Assembly: GCF_001905345.1 (NCBI RefSeq)
Contig: NZ_LFBV01000001.1
Span: 1,251,321-1,315,320, forward strand
Source of the DNA: Streptomyces uncialis
GTDB taxonomy: Bacteria > Actinomycetota > Actinomycetes > Streptomycetales > Streptomycetaceae
Direction: 5' to 3'
DNA: 64,000 nucleotides
Below are positions 45,039 to 53,185 of the stretch, one piece after another. The notes below the pieces were generated by a model. The model saw only the letters and a program-made list of their open reading frames with translations, was not told the DNA's origin and ran no database searches. Numbering within the stretch: the stretch's first letter is position 1; each line of letters begins with the position of its first letter. A program made the translations under genes and the position numbers.

Positions 45039-45242
45039 CTACCAGGCGTGCTGCGTCGCGGTCTTCTCGTTCGGCAGGAAGAACCACAGCGCCAGGTACA
45101 GCAGGATCTGCGGGCCGGGCAGCAGGCACGAGACCACGGTGGCGATGCGCACGGTCGTCGCGGAGAGGCCGAAGCGCCTGCCCAGCGCCGCGCACACGCC
45201 GCCGATCATCCGTCCGTTGGTGGGGCGGGCCAGGGCGGTCAT
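45039..45242 (-). CDS. Small PspC-domain membrane protein
   Basis: This 67-residue protein is a minimal PspC domain: RMIGGVCAALGRRFGLSATTVRI followed by one or two hydrophobic helices (LLPGPQILLYLALWFFLP). PspC domains sit in the membrane and respond to envelope stress. ATG at 45242 is fixed by AAGGAG 6 bases upstream; the same frame continues open upstream but without a start signal. Confidence 0.88.
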   Translation of the reverse strand: MTALARPTNGRMIGGVCAALGRRFGLSATTVRIATVVSCLLPGPQILLYLALWFFLPNEKTATQHAW

Positions 45243-45334
45243 GGGCTGCTCCTTCGTTGGCTGTCCGCGGTACGGGTGCACCGGCTCGTCATCGGGTTCC
45301 CCCGATGTACCGGGCCGAACCGATGACCCCAACG

Positions 45335-45895
45335 CTACGGGCGGGAAGCGGGCAAAACGTCGCTCTGCGGGGCGATCCCGACCCTGGAAATCGTCGGGGT
45401 CGGACCCTGAGCGCGCTCCTCCCGGCGGAGGGGGGCCGGCCGGGGCCGCTCCACCCCGCGGCGGAGCCGGGCCCGGACGGCCGGCACCACGACGAGATGC
45501 GTGAGCGCGACACCCAGGGTGTTCAGCAGCAGCGAGTCGACGTCCACGACCTGTCCGGGCACCCCGGTCTGGAACAGCTCGATGCCGAGCGACAGCAGGG
45601 CCGCGACCGTCACCGTGCGCAGCAGTGACCCCCACGGGGAGACATGGAGCCGTCCCCCCACGGCCGGCAGCAGGAATCCCAGCGGGGCCAGCAGCGTCAG
45701 CGCTCCGCCGATCTGGCGGGCCGCCGTCCGGGGGCCCAGCGCGAGGTCCGCCCTGATCCCGGCGAAGGGGTGGAGGTTCGGTGCGCTGACCCAGGGGACG
45801 TCCAGGGGGCGCAGTGTTACCCACCCCACGAGGAGGAGGTGGGCCAGCAGGAGGACCCCTCCTGCCGCGCGGATGCGGAAGCCTTTGCGCTGCAC
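45335..45895 (-). CDS. VanZ-family membrane protein
   Basis: This 186-residue protein has about four membrane helices and the VanZ pattern: NLHPFAGIR, then LTLLAPLGFLLP, SLGIELFQTG and VVDVDSLLLNTLGVAL. VanZ-like proteins alter tolerance to glycopeptides, but most homologues are uncharacterised. The start is GTG at 45895, which keeps the first helix, though no ribosome binding site is clear. A very long open frame continues upstream only because the repeat array lacks stops. Confidence 0.8.
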   Translation of the reverse strand: MQRKGFRIRAAGGVLLLAHLLLVGWVTLRPLDVPWVSAPNLHPFAGIRADLALGPRTAARQIGGALTLLAPLGFLLPAVGGRLHVSPWGSLLRTVTVAALLSLGIELFQTGVPGQVVDVDSLLLNTLGVALTHLVVVPAVRARLRRGVERPRPAPLRREERAQGPTPTISRVGIAPQSDVLPASRP

Positions 45896-45957
45896 GCAGG
45901 GAAGGACGACACCTTCCCGCCCATCGGTTCCGTCCCGCCCAGCGTGTCCCCCGTCAC

Positions 45958-46262
45958 GCAACGCCTTCGCTCGCGCTTTCCAGGTCCGTCCGGCTGAGCC
46001 CACTTGTCCCTGTGCGGGTCGCCTTCGCTCGCGCTCCCGAGGTCCGTCCGGCTGACCGCACTTGTCCCTGTGCCGTCGCTCGTGGGGTGCGCAGTTCCCC
46101 GCGCCCCTGGATGCTGCCCCTTCGGGCTTGTTCGTCGGGTGCGGGTCGCCCTCGTCTTTGCGCAGTTCCCCGCGCCCCTTGGGTTGCGCCCCTTGCGGTT
46201 CCCGTTCGCGTGCGGATGGCCCTTGGTTGCTCGCGCAGTTCCCCGCGCCCCTTTGGGGGCGC
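45958..46262 (+). repeat. Repeat array R4, forward A modules
   Basis: Forward cores lie at 46089, 46160 and 46233, the last ending in a hairpin GCGCCCC-TTT-GGGGGCGC. Units begin with CGCCTTCGCTCGCGC twice (from 45962 and 46019). This array sits at the 5' side of the VanZ gene, unlike most others. Confidence 0.82.
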
Positions 46263-46301
46263 TCCATTGCTGCTGTTCTCAGTCTGCGGGGGCGGGGTTG
46301 G

Positions 46302-46481
46302 ACCATCCTCCTCGTGCAGGCGCTCGGCTGCCGAAGGGGGTGGGCGGGAATCTCTGCCCGCAGACTCCGATGCTCTTCAGTCGGGCAAGAGGGACGTCGT
46401 ACCGAGCGTGTCGGATCGAGGACGGAGAATCCCGACCGGCCCCGCCCCAAAGGACCGGCAGAACGCGCCCCAAAGGGGCGC
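46302..46481 (-). repeat. Element B4 (reverse)
   Basis: This is a reverse B copy with its hairpin at 46465-46481 and a TACTGAAGAGCAT-type middle, here GACTGAAGAGCAT in the element's sense. Unlike B3 and B5 it points opposite to the forward A array that precedes it. Confidence 0.85.
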
Positions 46482-46692
46482 GGGGAACTGCGCGAGAACG
46501 AGGGCGAACCTGCACCCGAGAAGCGACCGCAAGGGGGCAGCATCCAGGGGCGCGGGGAACTGCGCACCCACCGAGCGACGGCACAGGAACAAGTGCGCTC
46601 AGCCGGACAGACCTCACAAGCGCAAGCGCAGGCGACCCGCACGGGGACAAGTGGGCTCAGCCGGACAGACCTCGGAAGCGCGAGCGAAGGCG
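46475..46692 (-). repeat. Repeat array R4, reverse A modules
   Basis: Reverse cores lie at 46475 and 46547 (72 bp apart), then an 89-bp-type unit ends in GCGCGAGCGAAGGCG one base before the stop codon of the lipoprotein gene. Confidence 0.82.
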
Positions 46693-47310
46693 TTACGTGG
46701 GGGTGAGGACCGTGTGCGGGGGCTCGTGGGTGCCGGGGCGGGAACGGACCTCCGGGGTGCACTCGTAGGTGCGCAGCGGATCGTCCCCGGGCCCCCCGAG
46801 GATGACCCGCCCGTCCCGCGACGCCGCCGCCGAGTTCGCCAGCGTGCACACCAACTGCGCCAGCGCGAACTGCGACAGATCGTCCACCGGCGCGCTGATC
46901 CGCAGCGCGTCGTCGGGATCGCTGCCCCGGGGCCCCGACACGGTGAGCCCGCCCCGGACGTCCGTCGTGTACCCGGCCTGCCGCTCCGCCGCTGAGGGCG
47001 CCCGTTCCAGCTGGGTGAGGAGGGCCTGGGCCACCCGGCCCCGGTCCTTCTCGGAGGTCTGGCCCGTCGGCAGTTCCACGGTCCGGTCGACGGTCACCAA
47101 CTGCGTCGAGCACAGCAGGAACACCTGCACGGGGATGCCCCGTACCGGATGCGCCGCCGCGCCCGGCTCCGACAGCGCGCACGGCGCCCGGGACGGCGCC
47201 GGTCCGAAGTCCGTCGGCACGCCCGTCGTACGGATACCGCATCCGGTGACCAGCAGGGCCACCAGCGACACCGCTCCCACGGCGGCCCTGCGCCGCCCCC
47301 ACGCCGTCAC
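46693..47310 (-). CDS. Lipoprotein of the afsQ operon
   Basis: This 205-residue protein has a short signal sequence and the lipobox LVTGC (Cys24), so it is exported and lipid-anchored. The mature part contains four further Cys residues and a central domain (VQVFLLCSTQLVTVDR ... RISAPVDDLSQFALAQLVCTLA) resembling other actinobacterial envelope lipoproteins. The GTG at 47310 overlaps the afsQ2 stop as GTGA. In S. coelicolor a lipoprotein gene (SCO4905) follows afsQ2 in the same way; it may shape signal sensing by AfsQ2. Confidence 0.87.
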   Translation of the reverse strand: MTAWGRRRAAVGAVSLVALLVTGCGIRTTGVPTDFGPAPSRAPCALSEPGAAAHPVRGIPVQVFLLCSTQLVTVDRTVELPTGQTSEKDRGRVAQALLTQLERAPSAAERQAGYTTDVRGGLTVSGPRGSDPDDALRISAPVDDLSQFALAQLVCTLANSAAASRDGRVILGGPGDDPLRTYECTPEVRSRPGTHEPPHTVLTPT

Positions 47311-48920
47311 CGGGCACCGCCCTGCGGGTCGGGCACCCCGGAGGGTCCGCTCGTGTCGGAGACGTCACGGGGCAGCCGCAGGGTGAACACCGCTCCCCCC
47401 TCGGGTGCGTTGGCGGCGGTCAGCTCCCCGCCGTGGATATGGGCGTTCTCCAGCGCGATCGACAGCCCGAGCCCGCTGCCCTCCGAACGCGGCCTGGACG
47501 CGCTGGCCTTGTAGAAGCGGTCGAAGACATGCGGCAGCACCTCCAGCGGGATTCCGGGACCGTGGTCGCTGACCTCGATCAGTACGTCGTCGGCGCCGTC
47601 GGTGACATCGGTGCGCACCGCGATCCGTACCGGCGAACCGCCGTGCTTGAGCGCGTTGCCGATCAGGTTCGCGAGGATCACGTCGAGGCGCCGCGGGTCG
47701 AGCCGTGCCATGATCCCGCGCGCCGCGTCCAGTTCGACGGCGTCCAGCCAGGCGCGGGCGTCGATGCAGGCGGTGATCTGGTCGGCCAGGTCCACGTCGT
47801 CGAGGACCAGCCGCGCGGTGCCCGCGTCGAAGCGGGTCACCTCCATCAGGTTCTCCACCAGGTCGCCCAGCCGCCGGGTCTCGCTCACCACGAGCCGTAC
47901 CGCCGGTTCGATCATCGGGTCGACGCTGCCGGTCTCCGCGTCCAGTTCCTCCTCCAGCACCTCGGTGACCGCGGTGATCGCGGTCAGCGGGGTCCGCAGT
48001 TCATGGGACATGTCCGCGACGAACCGGCGGGACGCCTCGTCCCGGGCGCTCATGTCCGCGACCCGCTTCTCCAGGGCCGCCGCGGCCTGGTTGAACGTCC
48101 GTGACAGTTCGGCGAGTTCGTCGGTGCCGGAGACCCGCAGCCGGGTGTCCAGCTTGCCCTCGCCGAGCCGTCTGGCGGCGGCGCCCAGCCGGTGCACCGG
48201 TCTGAGGACGGTCGTCGCGGCGGCCTGCGCCAGCAGCGCGGCCCCGATCAGCGCCAGACCCGTCGCGATCCCCAGTGACCAGGCCAGCGAGTTGAGGTCC
48301 TTGGCCTCGGGCTCCAGCGACTTCAGCATGTAGCCGGTCGGCCCGCCGCCGATCAGCCGGGTCCCGGCCACCAGGTACGGGGTGTCGTCGTCGGAGATCC
48401 GCTGCCAGTACAGGTGGTACGGCGACTTGTTGGTGGACGACAGCCGCTGGCGCTGGTCCACGGCCTCGCGCAGCGACTCCGGTACGTCGGAGAGGGAGAA
48501 GGTGTCCAGGTCGGAGTTGCCGACAACGGTGTCCCCGACCGCGTCGCGCGCTATCAGCAGCACACTGAAGTGCTGGTTGCTCGTCGCCATCTGCCCGGCG
48601 GTGTTCTCCAGCTCGGTCTGGGTGGGACGGCCCGGCAGGGCGCCCGCCCGGTTCTGCATCTCCTGCTGGAAGTCGTTCAGCGCCGCGTCCTGGGCGCGGG
48701 TGAGCACCGCTTCCCGGTTCAGCCAGTACGCGATCCCCGACGCCGACACCGCCGCCGTCAGCGCCACCAGGGCGAACACGAGGACGAGCCGCAGCCGCAG
48801 ACTGGTGAACCGCATCCCCAGGGACACCGCCCGGCGCGTACGGGCCCAGCCGCGCGGTGTGCCGGTGCCGGCACCCTTCCGGTCGCCGGGTCGCCCGGCC
48901 TGGTCACGCTCTGCGGTCAC
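47307..48920 (-). CDS. afsQ2: Sensor histidine kinase AfsQ2
   Basis: This 537-residue kinase has TM1 (about 43-63), an extracellular sensor loop, TM2 (about 213-238), a HAMP region, the phospho-acceptor motif FVADMSHELRTPLT with His306 and an ATPase domain (NLIGNALKHG, DHGPGIP, GSGLGLSIA). Length and context match S. coelicolor AfsQ2. With AfsQ1 it links nitrogen-related signals to antibiotic production and development. The GTG at 48920 overlaps the afsQ1 stop as GTGA, and the lipoprotein gene overlaps its own stop, so three genes are coupled. Confidence 0.94.
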   Translation of the reverse strand: MTAERDQAGRPGDRKGAGTGTPRGWARTRRAVSLGMRFTSLRLRLVLVFALVALTAAVSASGIAYWLNREAVLTRAQDAALNDFQQEMQNRAGALPGRPTQTELENTAGQMATSNQHFSVLLIARDAVGDTVVGNSDLDTFSLSDVPESLREAVDQRQRLSSTNKSPYHLYWQRISDDDTPYLVAGTRLIGGGPTGYMLKSLEPEAKDLNSLAWSLGIATGLALIGAALLAQAAATTVLRPVHRLGAAARRLGEGKLDTRLRVSGTDELAELSRTFNQAAAALEKRVADMSARDEASRRFVADMSHELRTPLTAITAVTEVLEEELDAETGSVDPMIEPAVRLVVSETRRLGDLVENLMEVTRFDAGTARLVLDDVDLADQITACIDARAWLDAVELDAARGIMARLDPRRLDVILANLIGNALKHGGSPVRIAVRTDVTDGADDVLIEVSDHGPGIPLEVLPHVFDRFYKASASRPRSEGSGLGLSIALENAHIHGGELTAANAPEGGAVFTLRLPRDVSDTSGPSGVPDPQGGAR

Positions 48921-49594
48921 TGAGGACTGTCCAGCCGGTAGCCGACCCCTCGCACCGTACGGATGAGCGTCGGGGACGACGGGACGTCCTCGACCTTGGC
49001 CCGCAGCCGCTGCACACACGCGTCCACGAGCCGGGAGTCACCGAGGTAGTCGTGCTCCCACACCAGCCGCAGCAACTGCTGCCGTGACAGCGCCTGACCG
49101 GGCCTGCGGCTCAGCTCCAGGAGCAGCCGCAGTTCGGTCGGGGTGAGTTGCAGGTCCTCGCCGTTCTTGGTCACCGTCATCGCGGCCCGGTCGATGACCA
49201 GGCTGCCGAAGGTCGCGGAGTCCGTCGACTCGCGTTCCCCCCGGCGCAGCACCGCGCGGATCCGGGCGTCGAGCACCCGGCCCTGCACGGGTTTGACGAC
49301 ATAGTCGTCGGCGCCGGACTCCAGTCCGACGACGACGTCGATGTCGTCGCTCCGCGCGGTCAGCAGGATGATCGGCAACTGGTCGGTGCGCCGGATACGG
49401 CGGCACACCTCGAATCCGTCGATGCCCGGCAGCATCACGTCCAGCACGATCAGGTCCGGCCGCTGCTCACGCAGGAGCTGCAAGCCGTCCTCGCCGGTGG
49501 CAGCGGTGGCCACCCGGTGACCCTGGCGTGTCAGAGACAGCTCCAGGGCCGTACGGATGGCGTCGTCGTCCTCGATCAGCAACAGGGAAGGCAC
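48917..49594 (-). CDS. afsQ1: Response regulator AfsQ1
   Basis: This 225-residue OmpR-type regulator has an N-terminal receiver (IEDDD, Asp52 as phosphorylation site, TARSDD and YVVKPV) and a C-terminal winged helix (LTPTELRLLLELSRRPGQALS to TVRGVGYRL). It is nearly the same length as S. coelicolor AfsQ1. I used the GTG at 49594 to match that protein; an in-frame ATG at 49603 is possible. It should bind the direct repeat at 49709-49724 and control both its own operon and sigQ. Confidence 0.95.
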   Translation of the reverse strand: MPSLLLIEDDDAIRTALELSLTRQGHRVATAATGEDGLQLLREQRPDLIVLDVMLPGIDGFEVCRRIRRTDQLPIILLTARSDDIDVVVGLESGADDYVVKPVQGRVLDARIRAVLRRGERESTDSATFGSLVIDRAAMTVTKNGEDLQLTPTELRLLLELSRRPGQALSRQQLLRLVWEHDYLGDSRLVDACVQRLRAKVEDVPSSPTLIRTVRGVGYRLDSPQ

Positions 49595-49708
49595 GGGCCT
49601 CATTCTGTCCCATAGCACGGTGGGGTTTCGACTGCCGGGGCCCGTCCGCTCCCCGGCGCCCCGCGCGCACGCCCCGCCGCCCGGTCCGCCTGAGCGCCCC
49701 GGACCCCT

Positions 49709-49724
49709 GTGACAGGCCTGTGAC
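49709..49724. promoter_or_regulatory. AfsQ1 box GTGAC-N6-GTGAC
   Basis: GTGAC-AGGCCT-GTGAC matches the reported AfsQ1 consensus GTNAC-N6-GTNAC exactly. It lies between afsQ1 and sigQ, 115 bp before afsQ1 and 89 bp before sigQ. Confidence 0.85.
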
Positions 49725-49812
49725 AGTCGGCGGACACCGCCATGAAGTGCCCCCGGCAGGATTCTGGTCATCGCAGGGAACACGGGGGAACACCACCGAC
49801 GGGGGGCGCGAG

Positions 49813-50553
49813 ATGAACAAGCCGCACGGCATCACCGCGAGCGCGGTCGTCACGCGTCTTCACGACGGCGGACGGGGGAACGGTTCCATCGAGAAGGCCG
49901 GTGCCGTGAGCGGGCGGGGGTGCGCTCGCGGCACCGGGCGTCAGCACACCGCCTATATGACGGTGGTCGACGCGCCGAACGGGGGCAGGGCGCACGGGGA
50001 GGCCACGGGGGAGCGCAGGACCGAGCCGAGCGCCGAGCAGGCGTTCACGGCGTACGTCCAGGAGCGCCGGGCCTCCCTGTACGCCACGGCGTACCACCTG
50101 ACCGGGGACCGCTTCGAGGCGGAGGACCTGCTCCAGAGCGCCCTCTTCTCGACATACCGGGCCTGGGACCGGATCAGCGACAAGGCCGCCGTCGGCGGCT
50201 ATCTGCGCCGCACGATGACGAATCTGCACATCAGCGCCTGGCGGCGGCGCAAGCTCAACGAGTACCCGACCGAGGAGCTGCCGGAGACGGCCGGCGACAC
50301 GGACGCGATGCGCGGCACGGAGCTGCGCGCGGTCCTGTGGCAGGCGCTGGCCCGGCTGCCCGAACTCCAGCGGACGATGCTGGTCCTGCGCTACTACGAG
50401 GGCCGCACCGACCCGGAGATCGCGGAGATCCTCGGCATCAGTGTCGGCACGGTGAAGTCCAGCATCTGGCGCTCCCTGCGCCGGCTGCGTGAGGACCAGG
50501 TCCTCAGCTTCGGCCGTGACGAGGAGGAGTCCTTCGGCGAACTCGTCGCGTAG
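49813..50553 (+). CDS. sigQ: SigQ, ECF sigma factor of the SigE-type family
   Basis: This 246-residue sigma factor has region 2 (LYATAYHLTGDRFEAEDLLQSALF, then AVGGYLRRTMTNLHISAWRRRKL) and region 4 (RLPELQRTMLVLRYYEGRTDPEIAEILGISVGTVKSSIWR). Divergence from afsQ1 identifies it as sigQ, which in S. coelicolor is an AfsQ1 target acting against the AfsQ pathway. The N-terminal 75 residues are Gly/Arg-rich and probably flexible. ATG at 49813 is likely; an ATG at 49957 would give a shorter protein. No anti-sigma gene is adjacent. Confidence 0.9.
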   Translation: MNKPHGITASAVVTRLHDGGRGNGSIEKAGAVSGRGCARGTGRQHTAYMTVVDAPNGGRAHGEATGERRTEPSAEQAFTAYVQERRASLYATAYHLTGDRFEAEDLLQSALFSTYRAWDRISDKAAVGGYLRRTMTNLHISAWRRRKLNEYPTEELPETAGDTDAMRGTELRAVLWQALARLPELQRTMLVLRYYEGRTDPEIAEILGISVGTVKSSIWRSLRRLREDQVLSFGRDEEESFGELVA

Positions 50554-50822
50554 CGGCGGACCGTCGAAGGGCCCGGTACCGGGCCATCGGGGGAGGCACG
50601 GCACCGGACGGGGGGAAGAAGTACCCCACGGGGGTGGGAGCACGATCGGGGGTACGGGGGGAAGACGCGCCCCACGGCGGGGGATGCCGGGGGAGCGGGT
50701 CCGTCGGGGGACGGACCGCACGGGGGACGTGGACCCACCGGGGGGTGGGAACACGGGGGAGATCGGCCCGACGGGAGAGCGGTGACCACCGGGGGGTGGG
50801 AGTCGCGGGGGCCGTGACAGGA
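50554..50822. other. G-run-rich intergenic tract
   Basis: No gene is seen. The plus strand carries more than a dozen runs of four to six G, with imperfect copies of CCACCGGGGGGTGGGA-like units near 50624, 50735 and 50786. Such DNA or RNA could form G-quadruplexes. Confidence 0.55.
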
Positions 50823-50864
50823 GAAGCAGGACCGGAGGCCGGGGGGTCTTCCCGGTCCTGCTTC
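50823..50864. terminator. Terminator between sigQ and the LuxR/TrmB-type gene
   Basis: GAAGCAGGACCGG pairs perfectly with CCGGTCCTGCTTC (13 bp, 16-base loop, extendable by one pair). It sits between convergent genes and can act both ways. Confidence 0.85.
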
Positions 50865-50937
50865 TTCGCGTTTCCGGCGGTTTCGCCCGGTCCGTCACCG
50901 GTGTGTGCCGCCAGGCCGGGCCGTCCTGCGGTGGGCG

Positions 50938-51975
50938 CTATCCGGCGGTGACGGGCACCGGCTCGTCCAGCAGACCGCGCTGATGGATCAGGACCCCGGC
51001 GTGCAGCCGGGTACGGGCGCCGAGTTCATGCATCAGCTCCGAGATCCGCCGCTGGCAGGTCCGCGGTGAGATGCCGAGCCGCCGCGCGATGGCCTTGTCG
51101 TCATGGCCGTTGGCGAGCATCCGCAGCAGCGACCGGTTGAGGGTGTCCGACACCAGCCGGATCTCGTCGCGGTCATAGGTCGGACGGAACGGATCGGCGG
51201 TGTCCCAGGACCCCTCGAAAGCCTCCGCCACGAAATGCACGAGATCCGGATCGCGGACCAGCAGCGCACCCCGGGAATTGTCGGCGAGGGGTATGACGGC
51301 GGCGCTGCGGTCGTAAACTATCGCCCGCTGGAATCCGCCGGTCGTGGTCCGTACTTCGGCGCCGCCCTCGGAAATGCGCTCCACGTATTCCCGGGTGGGC
51401 TGATCGAATCGCGCGGTGTGCTGGTAGAGCGTCCGCATCCGCGCCCCGCGGTCGAGCACCTCACGGTCGCGGCGGGCGGCCTCGCGCAGCACCCCGACAT
51501 CCCGGGCGCCGCCCGGCTGCGAGGTGATGACCTCGGTACGGCACTGCTCGGCGAGCTGGCCGAGGACCCCGCGCACGGTGTCGAGGTCGTCGATGCGCTG
51601 GATCTCGGGCCCGGACTGTTCCTCGGGGAGGTTCGCCCGGTACAACGGCAGCAGACTGTGCATCTGCTGCCGGATCTGCTCCAACTCGTTCTGTCTTGAT
51701 CGAAGTTGCTCGTCGTACGGGGCGAGGAGCTGAAGGGACGCGGACAGCGGGTTGACCGCGACATAGGTGGCGCGGCAGCCATGGGCGGACAGCAGCAGCC
51801 GCAGGTCGACCAGGTCGCGCACGGTGCGCTCGGCCTCCTCGCGGGTGATGCCCAGCTCGCGGACGCATACCTCGGCGTCGACGAAGTCGCTGTGCAGCGC
51901 GAGTTCGTACACACGGTTGGCGAGCGTCCCCGCCTGAGGGACCTCCGGGAGATCCCTTATGTCGCTGTTTCCCAT
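50938..51975 (-). CDS. LuxR-type regulator with TrmB-like N-terminal half
   Basis: This 345-residue protein combines an N-terminal TrmB-like winged helix (VYELALHSDFVDAEVCVRELGI), a coiled-coil segment (YDEQLRSRQNELEQIRQQMH), a central phospholipase-D-like sensor region and a C-terminal LuxR-type helix-turn-helix (NGHDDKAIARRLGISPRTCQ). Such regulators are often cluster-situated in actinobacterial secondary metabolism. It diverges from the chorismatase operon across 193 bp of less GC-rich DNA, so it is the likely controller of that operon. Confidence 0.85.
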   Translation of the reverse strand: MGNSDIRDLPEVPQAGTLANRVYELALHSDFVDAEVCVRELGITREEAERTVRDLVDLRLLLSAHGCRATYVAVNPLSASLQLLAPYDEQLRSRQNELEQIRQQMHSLLPLYRANLPEEQSGPEIQRIDDLDTVRGVLGQLAEQCRTEVITSQPGGARDVGVLREAARRDREVLDRGARMRTLYQHTARFDQPTREYVERISEGGAEVRTTTGGFQRAIVYDRSAAVIPLADNSRGALLVRDPDLVHFVAEAFEGSWDTADPFRPTYDRDEIRLVSDTLNRSLLRMLANGHDDKAIARRLGISPRTCQRRISELMHELGARTRLHAGVLIHQRGLLDEPVPVTAG

Positions 51976-52168
51976 GCCCTGTCACCCCTCCAGTTTGCGC
52001 CTGGCATTACTTGGAGCCTATGCGAGAAAGGCGAACAGAAGGTTTCTGTGGTGATGTTGAAGACGTAGCACCATTCGCACCGAGCACATCGCCATAGAAA
52101 TTTCAAGAACTCGACATGCGGGGGTTACAAATGAACCGTGACGATCAGGGCTGGGGCTGACGGAAACC
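51976..52168. promoter_or_regulatory. Divergent promoter region of the chorismatase operon
   Basis: This gap has lower GC than its surroundings, with AT-rich patches such as ATAGAAATTTCAAGAAC and TTACAAATG. GGAGG precedes the regulator gene. I cannot assign -35 and -10 elements with confidence. Confidence 0.4.
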
Positions 52169-53185
52169 ATGACCGATACACATCGCTCCCCCGTCCGCCG
52201 TGGTCTGGAGTGCCTTTTCGTGAAGTCCGCGTGCCACGGCCGCGCGGATGTCGTCGGTCGCGGTGTGCTGGGCCGGGTCGCCTACGCCCGGGGCGGCCAG
52301 CCGCCCACCCTGCACGAGGGCGCGCCCCGCCTCACGGTCCATATGGCGGGGGACAACACCGAACCGTTCACCGAGATATGGGTGACCGACCGGCCGGTGC
52401 GCGCCGGGGTCGAGGGCAGCCTCGTCTACGCGGAGGACGGCGACCACATCTTCTGCGCGGTCCGGATCGACGAGCGGGGCGTCTACCAGAACGCCGTGCA
52501 GTCCGCCTACGAGCAGGCGTTCGCCCTGCTGTCCCGGCTCGGGTACACCGAACTGTTCCGGATGTGGAACCTCGTCGGCGCCATCACCGGCGACAACGCC
52601 GAAGGCATGGAGAACTACCGGGACTTCTGCGTGGGCCGCGCCCGCGCCTTCGACAAGTGGCCCGGCCGGATCCCCGCCGCCACCGGCATCGGCAGCCTCA
52701 GCCCCGGGATCGACCTGTACTTCCTCGCCACCCGCGCCGGGGTGCCCCGCCATCTGGAGAACCCGAACCAGACCCCCGCGTACAAGTACCCCAAGCAGTA
52801 CGGCCCGAAGTCCCCGAGCTTCGCCCGCGCCACCCATCTGCCGGCCGCCGACGGGTCCACGGGCACCGTCTATGTCTCCGGGACGGCCAGCATCGTCGGC
52901 GACGACACCGTCCACCACGACGACATCGCCGCCCAGGTCGACGCGACCCTCGCCAATATCGAGGCCCTCATCAGCCCCGGCAACCTGCGTGAGCACGGTG
53001 TGGAGGGCGGCTACGGCCTCAAGGACCTCGACTCCATCAAGGTCTACGTACGCGACGAGCACGATCTGCCGCTGGTGCGCGCCAGGTGCGCGGAGGTCTT
53101 CCCCGACCACGCCGACATCGCCTACCTCAACGTCGACGTCTGCCGCCCCGATCTGCTGGTGGAGATAGAAGGGATAGCCGGATGA
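52169..53185 (+). CDS. Chorismatase (FkbO/Hyg5/XanB2 family)
   Basis: This 338-residue enzyme belongs to the chorismate-converting family that removes pyruvate from chorismate to give a dihydroxycyclohexadienoate or a hydroxybenzoate. Family marks are WNLVGAITGDNAEGMENYRDF as a near-continuous block, PAATGIGS, YKYPKQYGPKSPSFARA, and the C-terminal VCRPDLLVEIEG with the conserved Glu. The motif SGTASIVG carries Ala where subtypes differ between Ala and Gly, which may favour the FkbO type; I am not certain of that assignment. Its stop overlaps the ligase start as ATGA, so product is handed to the ligase. The ATG follows GACGGAAACC. Confidence 0.88.
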   Translation: MTDTHRSPVRRGLECLFVKSACHGRADVVGRGVLGRVAYARGGQPPTLHEGAPRLTVHMAGDNTEPFTEIWVTDRPVRAGVEGSLVYAEDGDHIFCAVRIDERGVYQNAVQSAYEQAFALLSRLGYTELFRMWNLVGAITGDNAEGMENYRDFCVGRARAFDKWPGRIPAATGIGSLSPGIDLYFLATRAGVPRHLENPNQTPAYKYPKQYGPKSPSFARATHLPAADGSTGTVYVSGTASIVGDDTVHHDDIAAQVDATLANIEALISPGNLREHGVEGGYGLKDLDSIKVYVRDEHDLPLVRARCAEVFPDHADIAYLNVDVCRPDLLVEIEGIAG

